NCBI GenBank assembly: GCA_016928935.1
Contig: JAFGJU010000174.1
Coordinates: forward strand, 1-16,065
Length of the DNA: 16,065 nt
Source of the DNA: Candidatus Eiseniibacteriota bacterium
GTDB taxonomy: Bacteria > Eisenbacteria > RBG-16-71-46 > JAFGJU01
Direction of reading: 5' to 3'
Position 1 is the stretch's first letter. Every line of letters begins with the position of its first letter. Made by a program: the position numbers and the translations under genes. The notes beneath the pieces are model-generated. The model had not been told where the DNA came from. It saw nothing but the letters and a program-made list of their open reading frames with translations, and did not search any database. Below are positions 5,956 to 12,469 of this stretch, piece after piece.

Positions 5956-6800
5956 TCGTGGCGGTGGCCTCGGGAAAGGGTGGAACAGGAAAGACTACTG
6001 TAGCGGTGAACATGGCGCGGGTCCTCGGCTCGGACGTTCAGCTCCTGGACTGCGACGTGGAGGAGCCGAACGCCCACCTGTTCTTGAAGGGCGCCGCACT
6101 CAAGGAGGAGACTGCCTGTATCCCGATTCCCGAGGTGGACGAATCCCTCTGTGACGGGTGCGGCGAATGCGGCCGGTTCTGCGAATACAAAGCCATCGTG
6201 TCCTTCGGGGCGAAGCCGATCGTATTTCCGGATATGTGTCACGGCTGCGGAGGCTGCATGAAGGTGTGTCCGAGGAAGGCAATCCGCGAGGTGGACAGAC
6301 GCGTGGGCGTGGTCGAGACGGCGCGGTCGGGCAACATCACTCTCATACAGGGCCGCCTCGACGTGGGTGAGGCCATGGCACCGCCGCTCATCCGCGCAGT
6401 CAAGGCCCGGCTCCGGAACGGAACGCCCGCCATACTGGACGCGCCGCCCGGAACCTCGTGTCCGGTGATTACGACAGTGCGCGGCGCGGACTTCGTGGTG
6501 CTGGTGACCGAGCCGACACCGTTCGGCCTGCACGACCTGAGGCTCGCCGTGGACATGGTGAGGGAGCTGCGAATCCCGTTTGGCGTGGTGGTGAACAGGG
6601 TCGGCATCGGCGACGACCGCGTGCACGCCTACTGCAGGGGCGAGGACATCCCGGTTCTTCTGGAAATCCCCGACGACCGAAGAATAGCCGAGGCCTATTC
6701 CAGAGGGAACCTGATCGTGGACGCGCTGCCGGAGTATCAGGGTCTCTTCCGCGGCCTGACCGAGACGACGTTGGAACTTCGGAAGAGCAGGGAGGCATAA
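5952..6800 (+). CDS. MinD/ParA-type ATPase with inserted 2x[4Fe-4S] ferredoxin domain (copy 1)
   Basis: The 282-residue protein begins with the deviant Walker A SGKGGTGKTT (7-16) of the SIMIBI/MinD class. After DCDVEEPNAHL, a ferredoxin insert (about 61-111) has two motifs: Cys67-x2-70-x2-73-x3-77 and Cys96-x2-99-x2-102-x3-106. The ATPase resumes with AILDAPPGTSCPV (switch II), VVLVTEPTPFGLHDL and VVVNRVGI. This family is known from the orp clusters of Desulfovibrio and many anaerobes; it probably couples ATP turnover to electron or cluster delivery. GTGGTGGAG lies eight bases upstream and the start overlaps the micro-ORF stop. The FmdB gene follows after three bases. A paralogue sits at 8039. 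Confidence 0.93.
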   Translation: MIVAVASGKGGTGKTTVAVNMARVLGSDVQLLDCDVEEPNAHLFLKGAALKEETACIPIPEVDESLCDGCGECGRFCEYKAIVSFGAKPIVFPDMCHGCGGCMKVCPRKAIREVDRRVGVVETARSGNITLIQGRLDVGEAMAPPLIRAVKARLRNGTPAILDAPPGTSCPVITTVRGADFVVLVTEPTPFGLHDLRLAVDMVRELRIPFGVVVNRVGIGDDRVHAYCRGEDIPVLLEIPDDRRIAEAYSRGNLIVDALPEYQGLFRGLTETTLELRKSREA

Positions 6801-6803
6801 GCC

Positions 6804-7070
6804 ATGCCGACTTACGAATACGAGTGCGACGCGTGCGGTTTGCGTTTCGAACTCAAGCAGTCTATGAAGGACGCCCCCCTCACGGAGTGCCCGGAGTGCC
6901 ACGGAAAAGTCCGCCGCCTCGTCAGCGGAGGCGCAGGGTTTATACTTAAAGGGTCCGGGCGCGGACGGGCGACGGGTAGTGGGGACGCCTGCTCCCTCAG
7001 GGAATTCGGCAGGACCTGCTGCGGCCGGGACGAACGGTGTGAAGAACCACCGTGTGGAGACACAACATGA
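6804..7070 (+). CDS. FmdB-family zinc ribbon protein with Cys-rich tail
   Basis: The 88-residue protein starts MPTYEYECDACGLRFE, the FmdB (putative regulatory protein) signature, with a zinc ribbon formed by Cys8/11 and Cys29/32 (CPEC). The short core ends near residue 50. A Gly/Arg linker follows, and then a tail with five more cysteines (63, 72, 73, 79, 84) in TCCGRDERCEEPPCG. FmdB was named from formamidase/amidase operons, and its biochemical role is not settled; zinc binding is the safe statement. The tail may bind another metal. The gene lies three bases after the ferredoxin-ATPase, with GGAGG before it, and its TGA overlaps the ATG of the radical SAM gene (ATGA, 7067-7070). Confidence 0.9.
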   Translation: MPTYEYECDACGLRFELKQSMKDAPLTECPECHGKVRRLVSGGAGFILKGSGRGRATGSGDACSLREFGRTCCGRDERCEEPPCGDTT

Positions 7071-8032
7071 GCAAGGAGCATTTTCGGTACCTCTACGGGC
7101 CTGTCCCGTCGCGACGGCTGGGGCGTTCGCTCGGCGTCGACCTGGTGCCTCTCAAGACATGCACCTACGACTGCATATACTGCCAGCTTGGAAGGACCAC
7201 CGACAAGACCTGCAAGCGGAAGGAATACGTTGCAGTGGACGAGGTAGTGGCCGAGCTTGAGCGCAAGCTGGCCACGCTTGATACTCCCGACTACATCAGC
7301 CTTTCCGGCTCGGGAGAACCGACGCTGAACAGCGGCATAGGAGACCTCATACGCAGGATAAAAGGAATCAGCAAGGTCCCGGTGGCCGTCCTGACCAACG
7401 GTTCGCTGCTGTGGAGGGCCGAGGTGCAGGACGCTTTGATGGCGGCCGATTTGGTGATTCCTTCACTTGACGCCGGAGACGAACGTCTGTTTCACTATGT
7501 GAATCGCCCGCACACGTCCATATCTTTTGAACGGGTGGTGGACGGCATCGCGGCTTTCACCGCGCGGTTTCCGGGAAAGGTGTGGCTGGAGGTCTTTCTG
7601 CTCGCGGGCGTCACCGACATGCCGTCCGAGGTCAAGAAGACAGCGGCCCTGGCAAAGCGTATTGCGCCGGCGCGTGTTCAGCTGAACACCGTCGCGCGGC
7701 CGGCGGCGGAGGGCTTCGCTCTCCCGGTTCCTCACGACAAGATGCTCAGCATAAAGTCCCTCTTCGCCGGCGGGGCGGACATCATAGCGGAGGCGCCGCC
7801 GGAAATCGCGCGCGCGGCGGGCACTTTCGAGGCCGGGGACGAGGAGATGCTCTCTCTGCTCAGCAGGCGACCCTGCACCGCAGCCGACGTGGCGAAGGGA
7901 CTCAAGCTGAACGTGACGGAGGCCCTGAAGCAGCTCGAACTGCTTCGCGCCGCCGGGAAAGTGACCGTAATATCCTCCGGCGGACGGACGTTCTACACTG
8001 TCGGCGGCCCTGTGGAGGCTTCAAGGAAGTGA
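7067..8032 (+). CDS. Radical SAM protein, COG0731/TYW1-like, with C-terminal winged-helix-like region
   Basis: The 321-residue protein has Cys32-x3-Cys36-x2-Cys39 (CTYDCIYCQ), the [4Fe-4S]/SAM-binding motif. SGSGEPTL (81-88) follows as the SAM-binding GE-type motif, then VAVLTNGSLLWR and DLVIPSLDAGD. FRYLYGPVPSRRLGRSLGVD at the N-terminus is typical of the COG0731 'Fe-S oxidoreductase' group related to wyosine synthase TYW1, but this short version lacks the flavodoxin part. The region about 255-318 (SRRPCTAADVAKGLKLN and on) resembles a winged helix. The ATG at 7067 is used because GGAG lies seven bases upstream and it overlaps the FmdB stop. The substrate is unknown. The operon suggests a cofactor or a protein/RNA modification tied to it rather than archaeal wyosine. 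Confidence 0.9.
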   Translation: MSKEHFRYLYGPVPSRRLGRSLGVDLVPLKTCTYDCIYCQLGRTTDKTCKRKEYVAVDEVVAELERKLATLDTPDYISLSGSGEPTLNSGIGDLIRRIKGISKVPVAVLTNGSLLWRAEVQDALMAADLVIPSLDAGDERLFHYVNRPHTSISFERVVDGIAAFTARFPGKVWLEVFLLAGVTDMPSEVKKTAALAKRIAPARVQLNTVARPAAEGFALPVPHDKMLSIKSLFAGGADIIAEAPPEIARAAGTFEAGDEEMLSLLSRRPCTAADVAKGLKLNVTEALKQLELLRAAGKVTVISSGGRTFYTVGGPVEASRK

Positions 8033-8038
8033 TGGGGG

Positions 8039-8911
8039 ATGCGTGAGCTGGTCGTAATCAGCGGCAAGGGCGGCACCGGCAAGACAAGCGTCACCGCGTC
8101 GTTCGCGGTGCTGGCGGACAGGCCCGTCATCGCCGACTGCGACGTGGACGCGGCAGATCTGCACTTGGTCCTTTCACCCCGTGTGAAGGAGCGCCATGAG
8201 TTCTGGAGCGGCCGGGAGGCCGTCATAAGGCAGGAAGACTGCAACGGCTGCGGGATCTGCCTGTCCGAATGCCGGTTCGACGCCGTGATTAAGGACGGGG
8301 CGGCCGCGGGCCACGAGCAGTTCTCCATCGATCCCGTTTCCTGCGAGGGCTGCGGTGTCTGCGCCAGGTTCTGCCCGCAGGAAGCCATTGATATGCGCGA
8401 GCGCCTGTGCGGCGAGTGGATGATATCGGAGACTCGCTGCGGCCCCATGGTCCACGCCAGGCTTGGTGTGGCCGCCGAGAACTCGGGCAAATTGGTCACG
8501 ACGGTCCGCCAGGAGGCCCGGCGCATCGCAGAGGAGCAGAACAGGTCGATCGTCATCGTGGACGGGCCGCCGGGCATCGGCTGTCCGGTCATCGCCTCCT
8601 TGACCGGCGCGACGCAGGTGCTGGTCGTCACGGAGCCCACTGTCTCCGGCGAGCACGACTTGGAACGGGTTCTGTCCTTGACCAGGCACTTCAAGATCCC
8701 GGCGGCCGTCTGCGTGAACAAGTGGGACCTCAATCCCGAGATGACGCAGTTGATAGAGGGCAAGGCGCGCGTCGCCGGAGCGAGCGTGGCCGGCCGAATA
8801 CGCTATGATTCCGCAGTAACCAGGGCGCAGATGATGGAGCGAGCGATTGTGGAAACCCCGGCGCATTGCGCGGAGGACTTTCGCCGCGTGTGGGACGAAC
8901 TGAACGCATAG
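8039..8911 (+). CDS. MinD/ParA-type ATPase with inserted 2x[4Fe-4S] ferredoxin domain (copy 2)
   Basis: The 290-residue paralogue of the 5952 gene has Walker A SGKGGTGKTS (8-17), DCDVDAADLHLVL, and a ferredoxin insert with Cys68-x2-71-x2-74-x3-78 and Cys102-x2-105-x2-108-x3-112. IVIVDGPPGIGCPV and VLVVTEPTVSGEHDLERVL follow, then AAVCVNKWDLN. The insert is longer between the two motifs than in copy 1 (23 against 18 residues). In orp-type systems two such proteins occur side by side and may form a heterodimer. Here the FmdB and radical SAM genes lie between them. The gene starts six bases after the radical SAM stop; AAGGA (8024-8028) is the likely ribosome site. Its TAG runs into the GGAGG that serves the mrp gene. 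Confidence 0.93.
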   Translation: MRELVVISGKGGTGKTSVTASFAVLADRPVIADCDVDAADLHLVLSPRVKERHEFWSGREAVIRQEDCNGCGICLSECRFDAVIKDGAAAGHEQFSIDPVSCEGCGVCARFCPQEAIDMRERLCGEWMISETRCGPMVHARLGVAAENSGKLVTTVRQEARRIAEEQNRSIVIVDGPPGIGCPVIASLTGATQVLVVTEPTVSGEHDLERVLSLTRHFKIPAAVCVNKWDLNPEMTQLIEGKARVAGASVAGRIRYDSAVTRAQMMERAIVETPAHCAEDFRRVWDELNA

Positions 8912-8926
8912 GAGGCATCGAAGTAT

Positions 8927-10237
8927 ATGGACCGCACTGACCGAGACGCAGAGGCGCGCATGAAGAAGTCCCCGGACGAGAAGACCGCCCGCGACGACCA
9001 CGGAGAGGCCGGAGGGCCGGCCCCGAAGCACCGCCAGAGCCATACCCAAAACGAATCCGAAGAGCGGCTCAAGCTCCAGTCCCGCCTGTCCCGCATTCGC
9101 CACAAGGTGGTCGTGTTGTCCGGCAAGGGCGGGGTCGGTAAGAGCATGGTCGCCGTGAGCCTCGCCTCGGCACTGGCGCAGTCCGGCAAGCGTGTCGGAT
9201 TGCTGGACGTCGACGTCCACGGACCCAGCATTCCGACGATGCTCGGTCTGGAGGGCAGTCCGATCCACGGGAGCGAAGACGGGATGCTTCCGGTAGAAGT
9301 GGGCGGCATGAAGGTGATGTCACTCGGCCTGCTCCTCCAGGACCAGGATTCAGCCGTGATCTGGCGTGGGCCGATGAAGATGAAGGTCATCAACCAGTTT
9401 CTGACGGACGTCGCGTGGGGAGACCTCGACTACCTGATCATAGATTCGCCGCCCGGGACCGGGGACGAGCCGCTTTCAGTCTGCCAGTTGATAGGGTCGC
9501 TGGACGGCGCCGTGATCGTCACGACTCCTCAGAAGGTGGCCGCCGTGGATGTGCGGAAATCCATCACCTTCTGCCGCGAGCTCAACGTGCCCGTGCTCGG
9601 AGTAGTGGAGAACATGAGCGGTTTCGCGTGTCCCAAGTGCGGCGAGGTAACGCCGATTCTGAGTTCGGGCGGAGGCAAGCGCATCGCGGAGGACATGAGA
9701 GTCCCCTTCCTGGGCTCCATTCCCATCGACCCCAGAATCGCCGACGCGTGCGACTCGGGCCGGGCTCACATGCTCGGCGAGGTCGCGCCCGCGGCGGCGC
9801 AAGTCATACAGAACATTGTCAGAATGATCCCCGGGATGGAAGGGACCGGCGCGACCCCCAAAACTACTGCGGTTACGACGCGGTCGGAGGACAAACACTT
9901 GAGAATCGCGATCCCAATCAACGACGGAAAGCTCTCCCTGCACTTCGGTCACTGCCAGCACTTCGCGCTCGTGGACGTGGACATGTCGGAAAAAAAGATC
10001 CTAAAACGTGAGGACCTCGAGGCGCCCGCGCATGAACCCGGACTCCTGCCCCCGTGGCTGGCCGAACGAGGAGCGCGCCTGATCATAGCCGGCGGCATGG
10101 GACAGCGGGCGCAGGGGCTCTTCAACCAGCACGGCATTGAAGTGGTTGTGGGGGCTTCGGCCGAGACGCCGGAGCACCTGGTAAGCCAATACATGGCAGG
10201 AGCACTGCAATCAGGAGAGAACATCTGTGACCACTGA
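8927..10237 (+). CDS. mrp: Mrp/NBP35-type Fe-S carrier ATPase fused to a C-terminal NifX domain
   Basis: The 436-residue protein has a polar, unstructured N-terminus (1-45) and an Mrp/ApbC ATPase core. The core has Walker A SGKGGVGKSM (65-74), DVDVHGPSIPTMLGLEG (94-110), VIWRGPMKMKVINQFL, DYLIIDSPPGTGDEPLSV, and Cys235-x2-Cys238, the pair that binds a bridging [4Fe-4S] cluster between subunits. A third NifX domain fills about 324-436 (LRIAIPINDGKLSLHFGHC, IIAGGMGQRAQGLF). Mrp proteins carry and transfer Fe-S clusters. The fusion implies direct exchange with a NifX-bound cofactor, as in the orange-protein partner MRP of Desulfovibrio. The usual Cys-rich N-terminal motif of NBP35 is absent. The start ATG is 11 bases after GGAGG; a second ATG at 8960 has a weaker site. 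The thioesterase start overlaps its end by 11 bases. Confidence 0.94.
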   Translation: MDRTDRDAEARMKKSPDEKTARDDHGEAGGPAPKHRQSHTQNESEERLKLQSRLSRIRHKVVVLSGKGGVGKSMVAVSLASALAQSGKRVGLLDVDVHGPSIPTMLGLEGSPIHGSEDGMLPVEVGGMKVMSLGLLLQDQDSAVIWRGPMKMKVINQFLTDVAWGDLDYLIIDSPPGTGDEPLSVCQLIGSLDGAVIVTTPQKVAAVDVRKSITFCRELNVPVLGVVENMSGFACPKCGEVTPILSSGGGKRIAEDMRVPFLGSIPIDPRIADACDSGRAHMLGEVAPAAAQVIQNIVRMIPGMEGTGATPKTTAVTTRSEDKHLRIAIPINDGKLSLHFGHCQHFALVDVDMSEKKILKREDLEAPAHEPGLLPPWLAERGARLIIAGGMGQRAQGLFNQHGIEVVVGASAETPEHLVSQYMAGALQSGENICDH

Positions 10238-10679
10238 GGCCCCGCTCGCGGCCGTCGCCGCCAGTCATCACACCCGCTGCATTCTGTGCGGAAAGCGGAA
10301 TCCGAGGTCCTTGCGATTGTCGTTCACGCCGACTGAAAAGGGCGCCGTCACGGCACGGCTGGGGCCGCATCCCGAGCTCCAGGGCTATGACGGGCTCCTG
10401 CACGGGGGAGTCATAGCGGCGCTTCTGGACGGGGCGATGACGCACTGCCTGTTCCATCACGGAGTTGAGGCAGTCACGGGTGACCTTCATGTCCGGTTCG
10501 TGAGGGCGGTTCCCTGTGACGTCCCGGTGGAGCTGACAGCCCGGACGCTCTCCGCGCGTCCACCGTTGTATCGCGTCAGAGCAGAACTCATCGCCGACAA
10601 ACGCATAATGGCGTGGGCCGAGGCCACGTTCATGAGGCGCCAGGCGCACTCACGCTCCGATGCGCTTCGTCACGAGTGA
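10227..10679 (+). CDS. PaaI/4HBT-type hotdog-fold thioesterase
   Basis: The 150-residue single hotdog domain carries the family motif LLHGGVIAALLDGAM (57-71), with HGG at 59-61 and the catalytic-type acidic residue Asp68. GDLHVRFVRAVP and VPVELTARTL strands follow. Such proteins hydrolyse acyl- or aryl-CoA thioesters; the substrate cannot be predicted. The N-terminus has CILCG (Cys18-x2-Cys21), also seen in related hotdog proteins and possibly a metal site. The start is GTG at 10227, supported by AGGAGA (10213-10218), and overlaps the mrp end, which implies cotranslation. It is the last gene of the operon. Its place in a metal cofactor operon is unexpected, but hotdog proteins do occur next to similar genes. 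Confidence 0.88.
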   Translation: MTTEAPLAAVAASHHTRCILCGKRNPRSLRLSFTPTEKGAVTARLGPHPELQGYDGLLHGGVIAALLDGAMTHCLFHHGVEAVTGDLHVRFVRAVPCDVPVELTARTLSARPPLYRVRAELIADKRIMAWAEATFMRRQAHSRSDALRHE

Positions 10680-10710
10680 ACCGGGCAGACCGTGGAGCGC
10701 TTCCCGTCGC

Positions 10711-10750
10711 CAAAAAGCAGATCGGGAGGAATGCTTGATTCCCCCCGATT
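10711..10750 (-). terminator. Rho-independent terminator of the RRM gene
   Basis: Read on the - strand, AATCGGGGGGAAT (10750-10738), loop CAAGC, and ATTCCTCCCGATC (10732-10720) form a 12-bp stem with one G-U pair. TGC and a TTTTT run (10716-10712) follow. It lies about 55 bases beyond the RRM stop. On the + strand the stem has one A-C mismatch and no T-run, so it should act mainly for the - strand, although it also sits just after the + strand operon. Confidence 0.8.
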
Positions 10751-10803
10751 CGCCATGTCTGAAACGACCGACAATACTGAGGTGTGGCTATTTCACAGGG
10801 CTG

Positions 10804-11082
10804 TTAATACCTTCTGTATCCCGAACCTGACCGGGAACCTTCCCTGTTCGTACGAGGGCGAGCCTCGTCGACTTTCAGAGTGCGGCCCTGGAACTCCTGG
10901 CCGTCCAGCGCGTCCTTCGCCTTCTCGGCGTCCGCCGCGTTGGCCATCTCCACGAATCCAAACCCCTTTCCTTCTATCACGCTGACCTGGGTGACTTCGC
11001 CGTGGCTGGAGAACAGTGTCTCGAGCTCACTGCTAACGACTGAGTAACCGAGATTTCCTACGTAAAGTCTGCTGCCTTGCAT
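10804..11082 (-). CDS. Single-RRM RNA-binding protein
   Basis: The 92-residue protein is one RNA recognition motif: RNP2 LYVGNL (6-11), RNP1 KGFGFVEM (39-46, with aromatic residues at the stacking positions), and a basic Gly/Ser/Arg tail (78-92). Small bacterial RRM proteins of this kind bind mRNA or sRNA and are often linked to cold or stress responses. The ATG at 11082 is chosen because AAGGA lies nine bases before it; the TTG at 11118 has no ribosome site and adds a charged tip not typical of the family. It has a terminator at 10711-10750 and a promoter about 400 bases upstream, so it is likely a monocistronic gene with a long leader. Confidence 0.92.
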   Translation of the reverse strand: MQGSRLYVGNLGYSVVSSELETLFSSHGEVTQVSVIEGKGFGFVEMANAADAEKAKDALDGQEFQGRTLKVDEARPRTNREGSRSGSGYRRY

Positions 11083-11698
11083 TCTGGAGCTTCCTTTCTT
11101 CCTCGTCTCTCTGTCCAATAATGTTCCCTAGGAAGTAGAAGCAAAGTAGCACTTCAGACCTCTTCAACAACACTACTAAACACAAGAGAATATTGATCAG
11201 TAAACGGTTTCGGAACGATCGACTGTGACGAGTGCCTCCTTTCAGTAGTTGCCGGCCATTTCATAGACATGTTTCTTTTCGCTCGTGAATGTCCGAGAGA
11301 CTTCCAGAGGGAGAACCCGGACAAGAGAGGGCAAAATGAGTAACGTTCGACGGAAGGCCACGAGGAGGTAACTACTGCGGACTATCTTCGTGAACTAACG
11401 GGAACTCAACCTGTCCTCTGCGACTGCCTCTCAAGCTCCAATCCGAACTCCCGAACTCGAGGGCGTCACCATTTCATTACCATTATCAATATAGACCAGG
11501 ACGTCATTCCTGTCAATGAGTGATTTTTACCCACATGAGATGGAGGAAGAACCCCTCCCCAGAACCCCAAGCTACGCAAGACTCTTGACGCTGCCTTGTT
11601 ACGCCTCCGGCTAGTATGATGCCCCTCGCGGCGTTACGGGCGAAAACAGATCCGGGCTCCTTGCCCACGGCTTGCTCCGTTCAGCGGTTTGCTCCGTA
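11083..11698 (-). other. Intergenic leader region of the RRM gene; no supported gene
   Basis: This spacer of about 616 bases is markedly richer in A+T than its surroundings. It holds the - strand promoter at 11488-11516 and the presumed RRM leader (about 11481 down to 11083). In the leader, AACTACTG (11370-11377) and CAGTAGTT (11243-11250) are complementary and could form a long-range stem. AGGAGG on the + strand at 11363-11368 and CCTCC at 11236-11239 offer an alternative pairing. Only short, poorly supported frames are present. No tRNA, rRNA or known riboswitch was recognised. Confidence 0.5.
11488..11516 (-). promoter_or_regulatory. Sigma-70 promoter reading towards the RRM gene
   Basis: On the - strand a perfect TTGACA (11516-11511) is followed by a 17-base spacer and TATATT (11493-11488), five of six matches to the -10. 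Transcription would start near 11481, about 400 bases before the RRM start codon. It could instead start a small RNA that ends before the gene. Confidence 0.7.
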
Positions 11699-12406
11699 TT
11701 ACGGCTTACCCCCCGTCTTGAGGAGTCTCTGATAATAGCTGCCGGACGTGTACAGGACGGCGGCAGGGTTGTGACCCGTGACCCTGTCCTTGACGACCAG
11801 CACCGTGCACGGGGCGCCCGCATGCTTCAAAAAGAGCGAGTCGTGTCCCACGCACAGGCCCACGAGGACGTTGAAGTCGGTCCCCTCCTCGTTCAGGACC
11901 ATCGCCTGTCCTATCGGGTTACACATCGACTCGAATTCCCCGGGACATATCTTCTCGTCTTCCTTGAGACCCAGTGTCTCCTTCGGCACTCCGCCCACCT
12001 TGCAGACCACCGACACCACCTCGAACCCGCGATGCTCCAGTATCTTCACCAGCATTTCGGCCTCTCTCGCGAGCCCCGAGCAAAACGCTACGCCCAGCTT
12101 CTTGTATCCCATCTTCTCGGCGAATTCGCACACTTCCAGAACTCGCGGCTTGACCGGATGCAACACGTATGGCTTGGTCTCACCCCGACCGACGTAGCAT
12201 TCCGCCTCCTGAAGCGAAGCCATGCGGGCGAAGCGCCTGATTGCGGGGTCCCGATAGATGGACCTGACCTTTGCCAGGACGTCCGTCCACCTGAGAGTGG
12301 GACAATACGCCGGACCGGTTCCCTTCTCCGAACGGCAGACCTTGAGGGTGGCGGAGCAGTTGGCGCAGCGGGCCCTTCTGCTGGGGTGCTTTGTGTCGTC
12401 GGCCAT
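11699..12406 (-). CDS. DUF1847 domain-containing metal-binding protein
   Basis: The 235-residue protein has an N-terminal Cys set (Cys14-x2-Cys17, Cys24, Cys35 in AYCPTL) that defines a likely metal site. The DUF1847 body follows: IYRDPAIRRFARMASLQEAE, RVLEVCEFAEKMGYKKLGVA, FCSGLAREAEMLVKILEHRG, CNPIGQAMVLNEEGTDFNV and VGLCVGHDSLFLKHA. The family occurs in anaerobes and is called metal-binding; no reaction is established. Several of its further cysteines lie in conserved loops and could form a second site. The ATG at 12406 is preceded by GGAGG nine bases upstream. It follows the beta-propeller lipoprotein gene after 63 bases on the same strand; a TACAAT hexamer near the gap has no good -35. 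It may be functionally tied to the nearby Fe-S operon, but only proximity says so. Confidence 0.88.
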   Translation of the reverse strand: MADDTKHPSRRARCANCSATLKVCRSEKGTGPAYCPTLRWTDVLAKVRSIYRDPAIRRFARMASLQEAECYVGRGETKPYVLHPVKPRVLEVCEFAEKMGYKKLGVAFCSGLAREAEMLVKILEHRGFEVVSVVCKVGGVPKETLGLKEDEKICPGEFESMCNPIGQAMVLNEEGTDFNVLVGLCVGHDSLFLKHAGAPCTVLVVKDRVTGHNPAAVLYTSGSYYQRLLKTGGKP

Positions 12407-12469
12407 GACCGAGTGCCTCCATTGGTGCGACGTAACGCGCCTGCCGTTCTTCTGACTCCCTCAGTGGGC

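Noticed and set aside
5850..6902. 350-codon - strand open frame opposite the ferredoxin-ATPase gene.
   Set aside because: The + strand frame has Walker A and two ferredoxin motifs; the antisense translation has no recognisable domain.
8174..9268. 364-codon - strand open frame across the second ferredoxin-ATPase and mrp.
   Set aside because: It crosses the boundary of two clear + strand genes and encodes no recognisable protein.
11154..11270. 38-codon - strand frame in the RRM leader.
   Set aside because: It has no ribosome site, and its codon use is unlike that of the neighbouring genes. It is kept only as a chance frame.
11594..11603. CCTTGTTACG on the + strand, which resembles the 3' end of 16S rRNA in reverse complement.
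   Set aside because: Only about ten bases match; neighbouring bases do not fit 16S rRNA and no other rRNA sequence is present.
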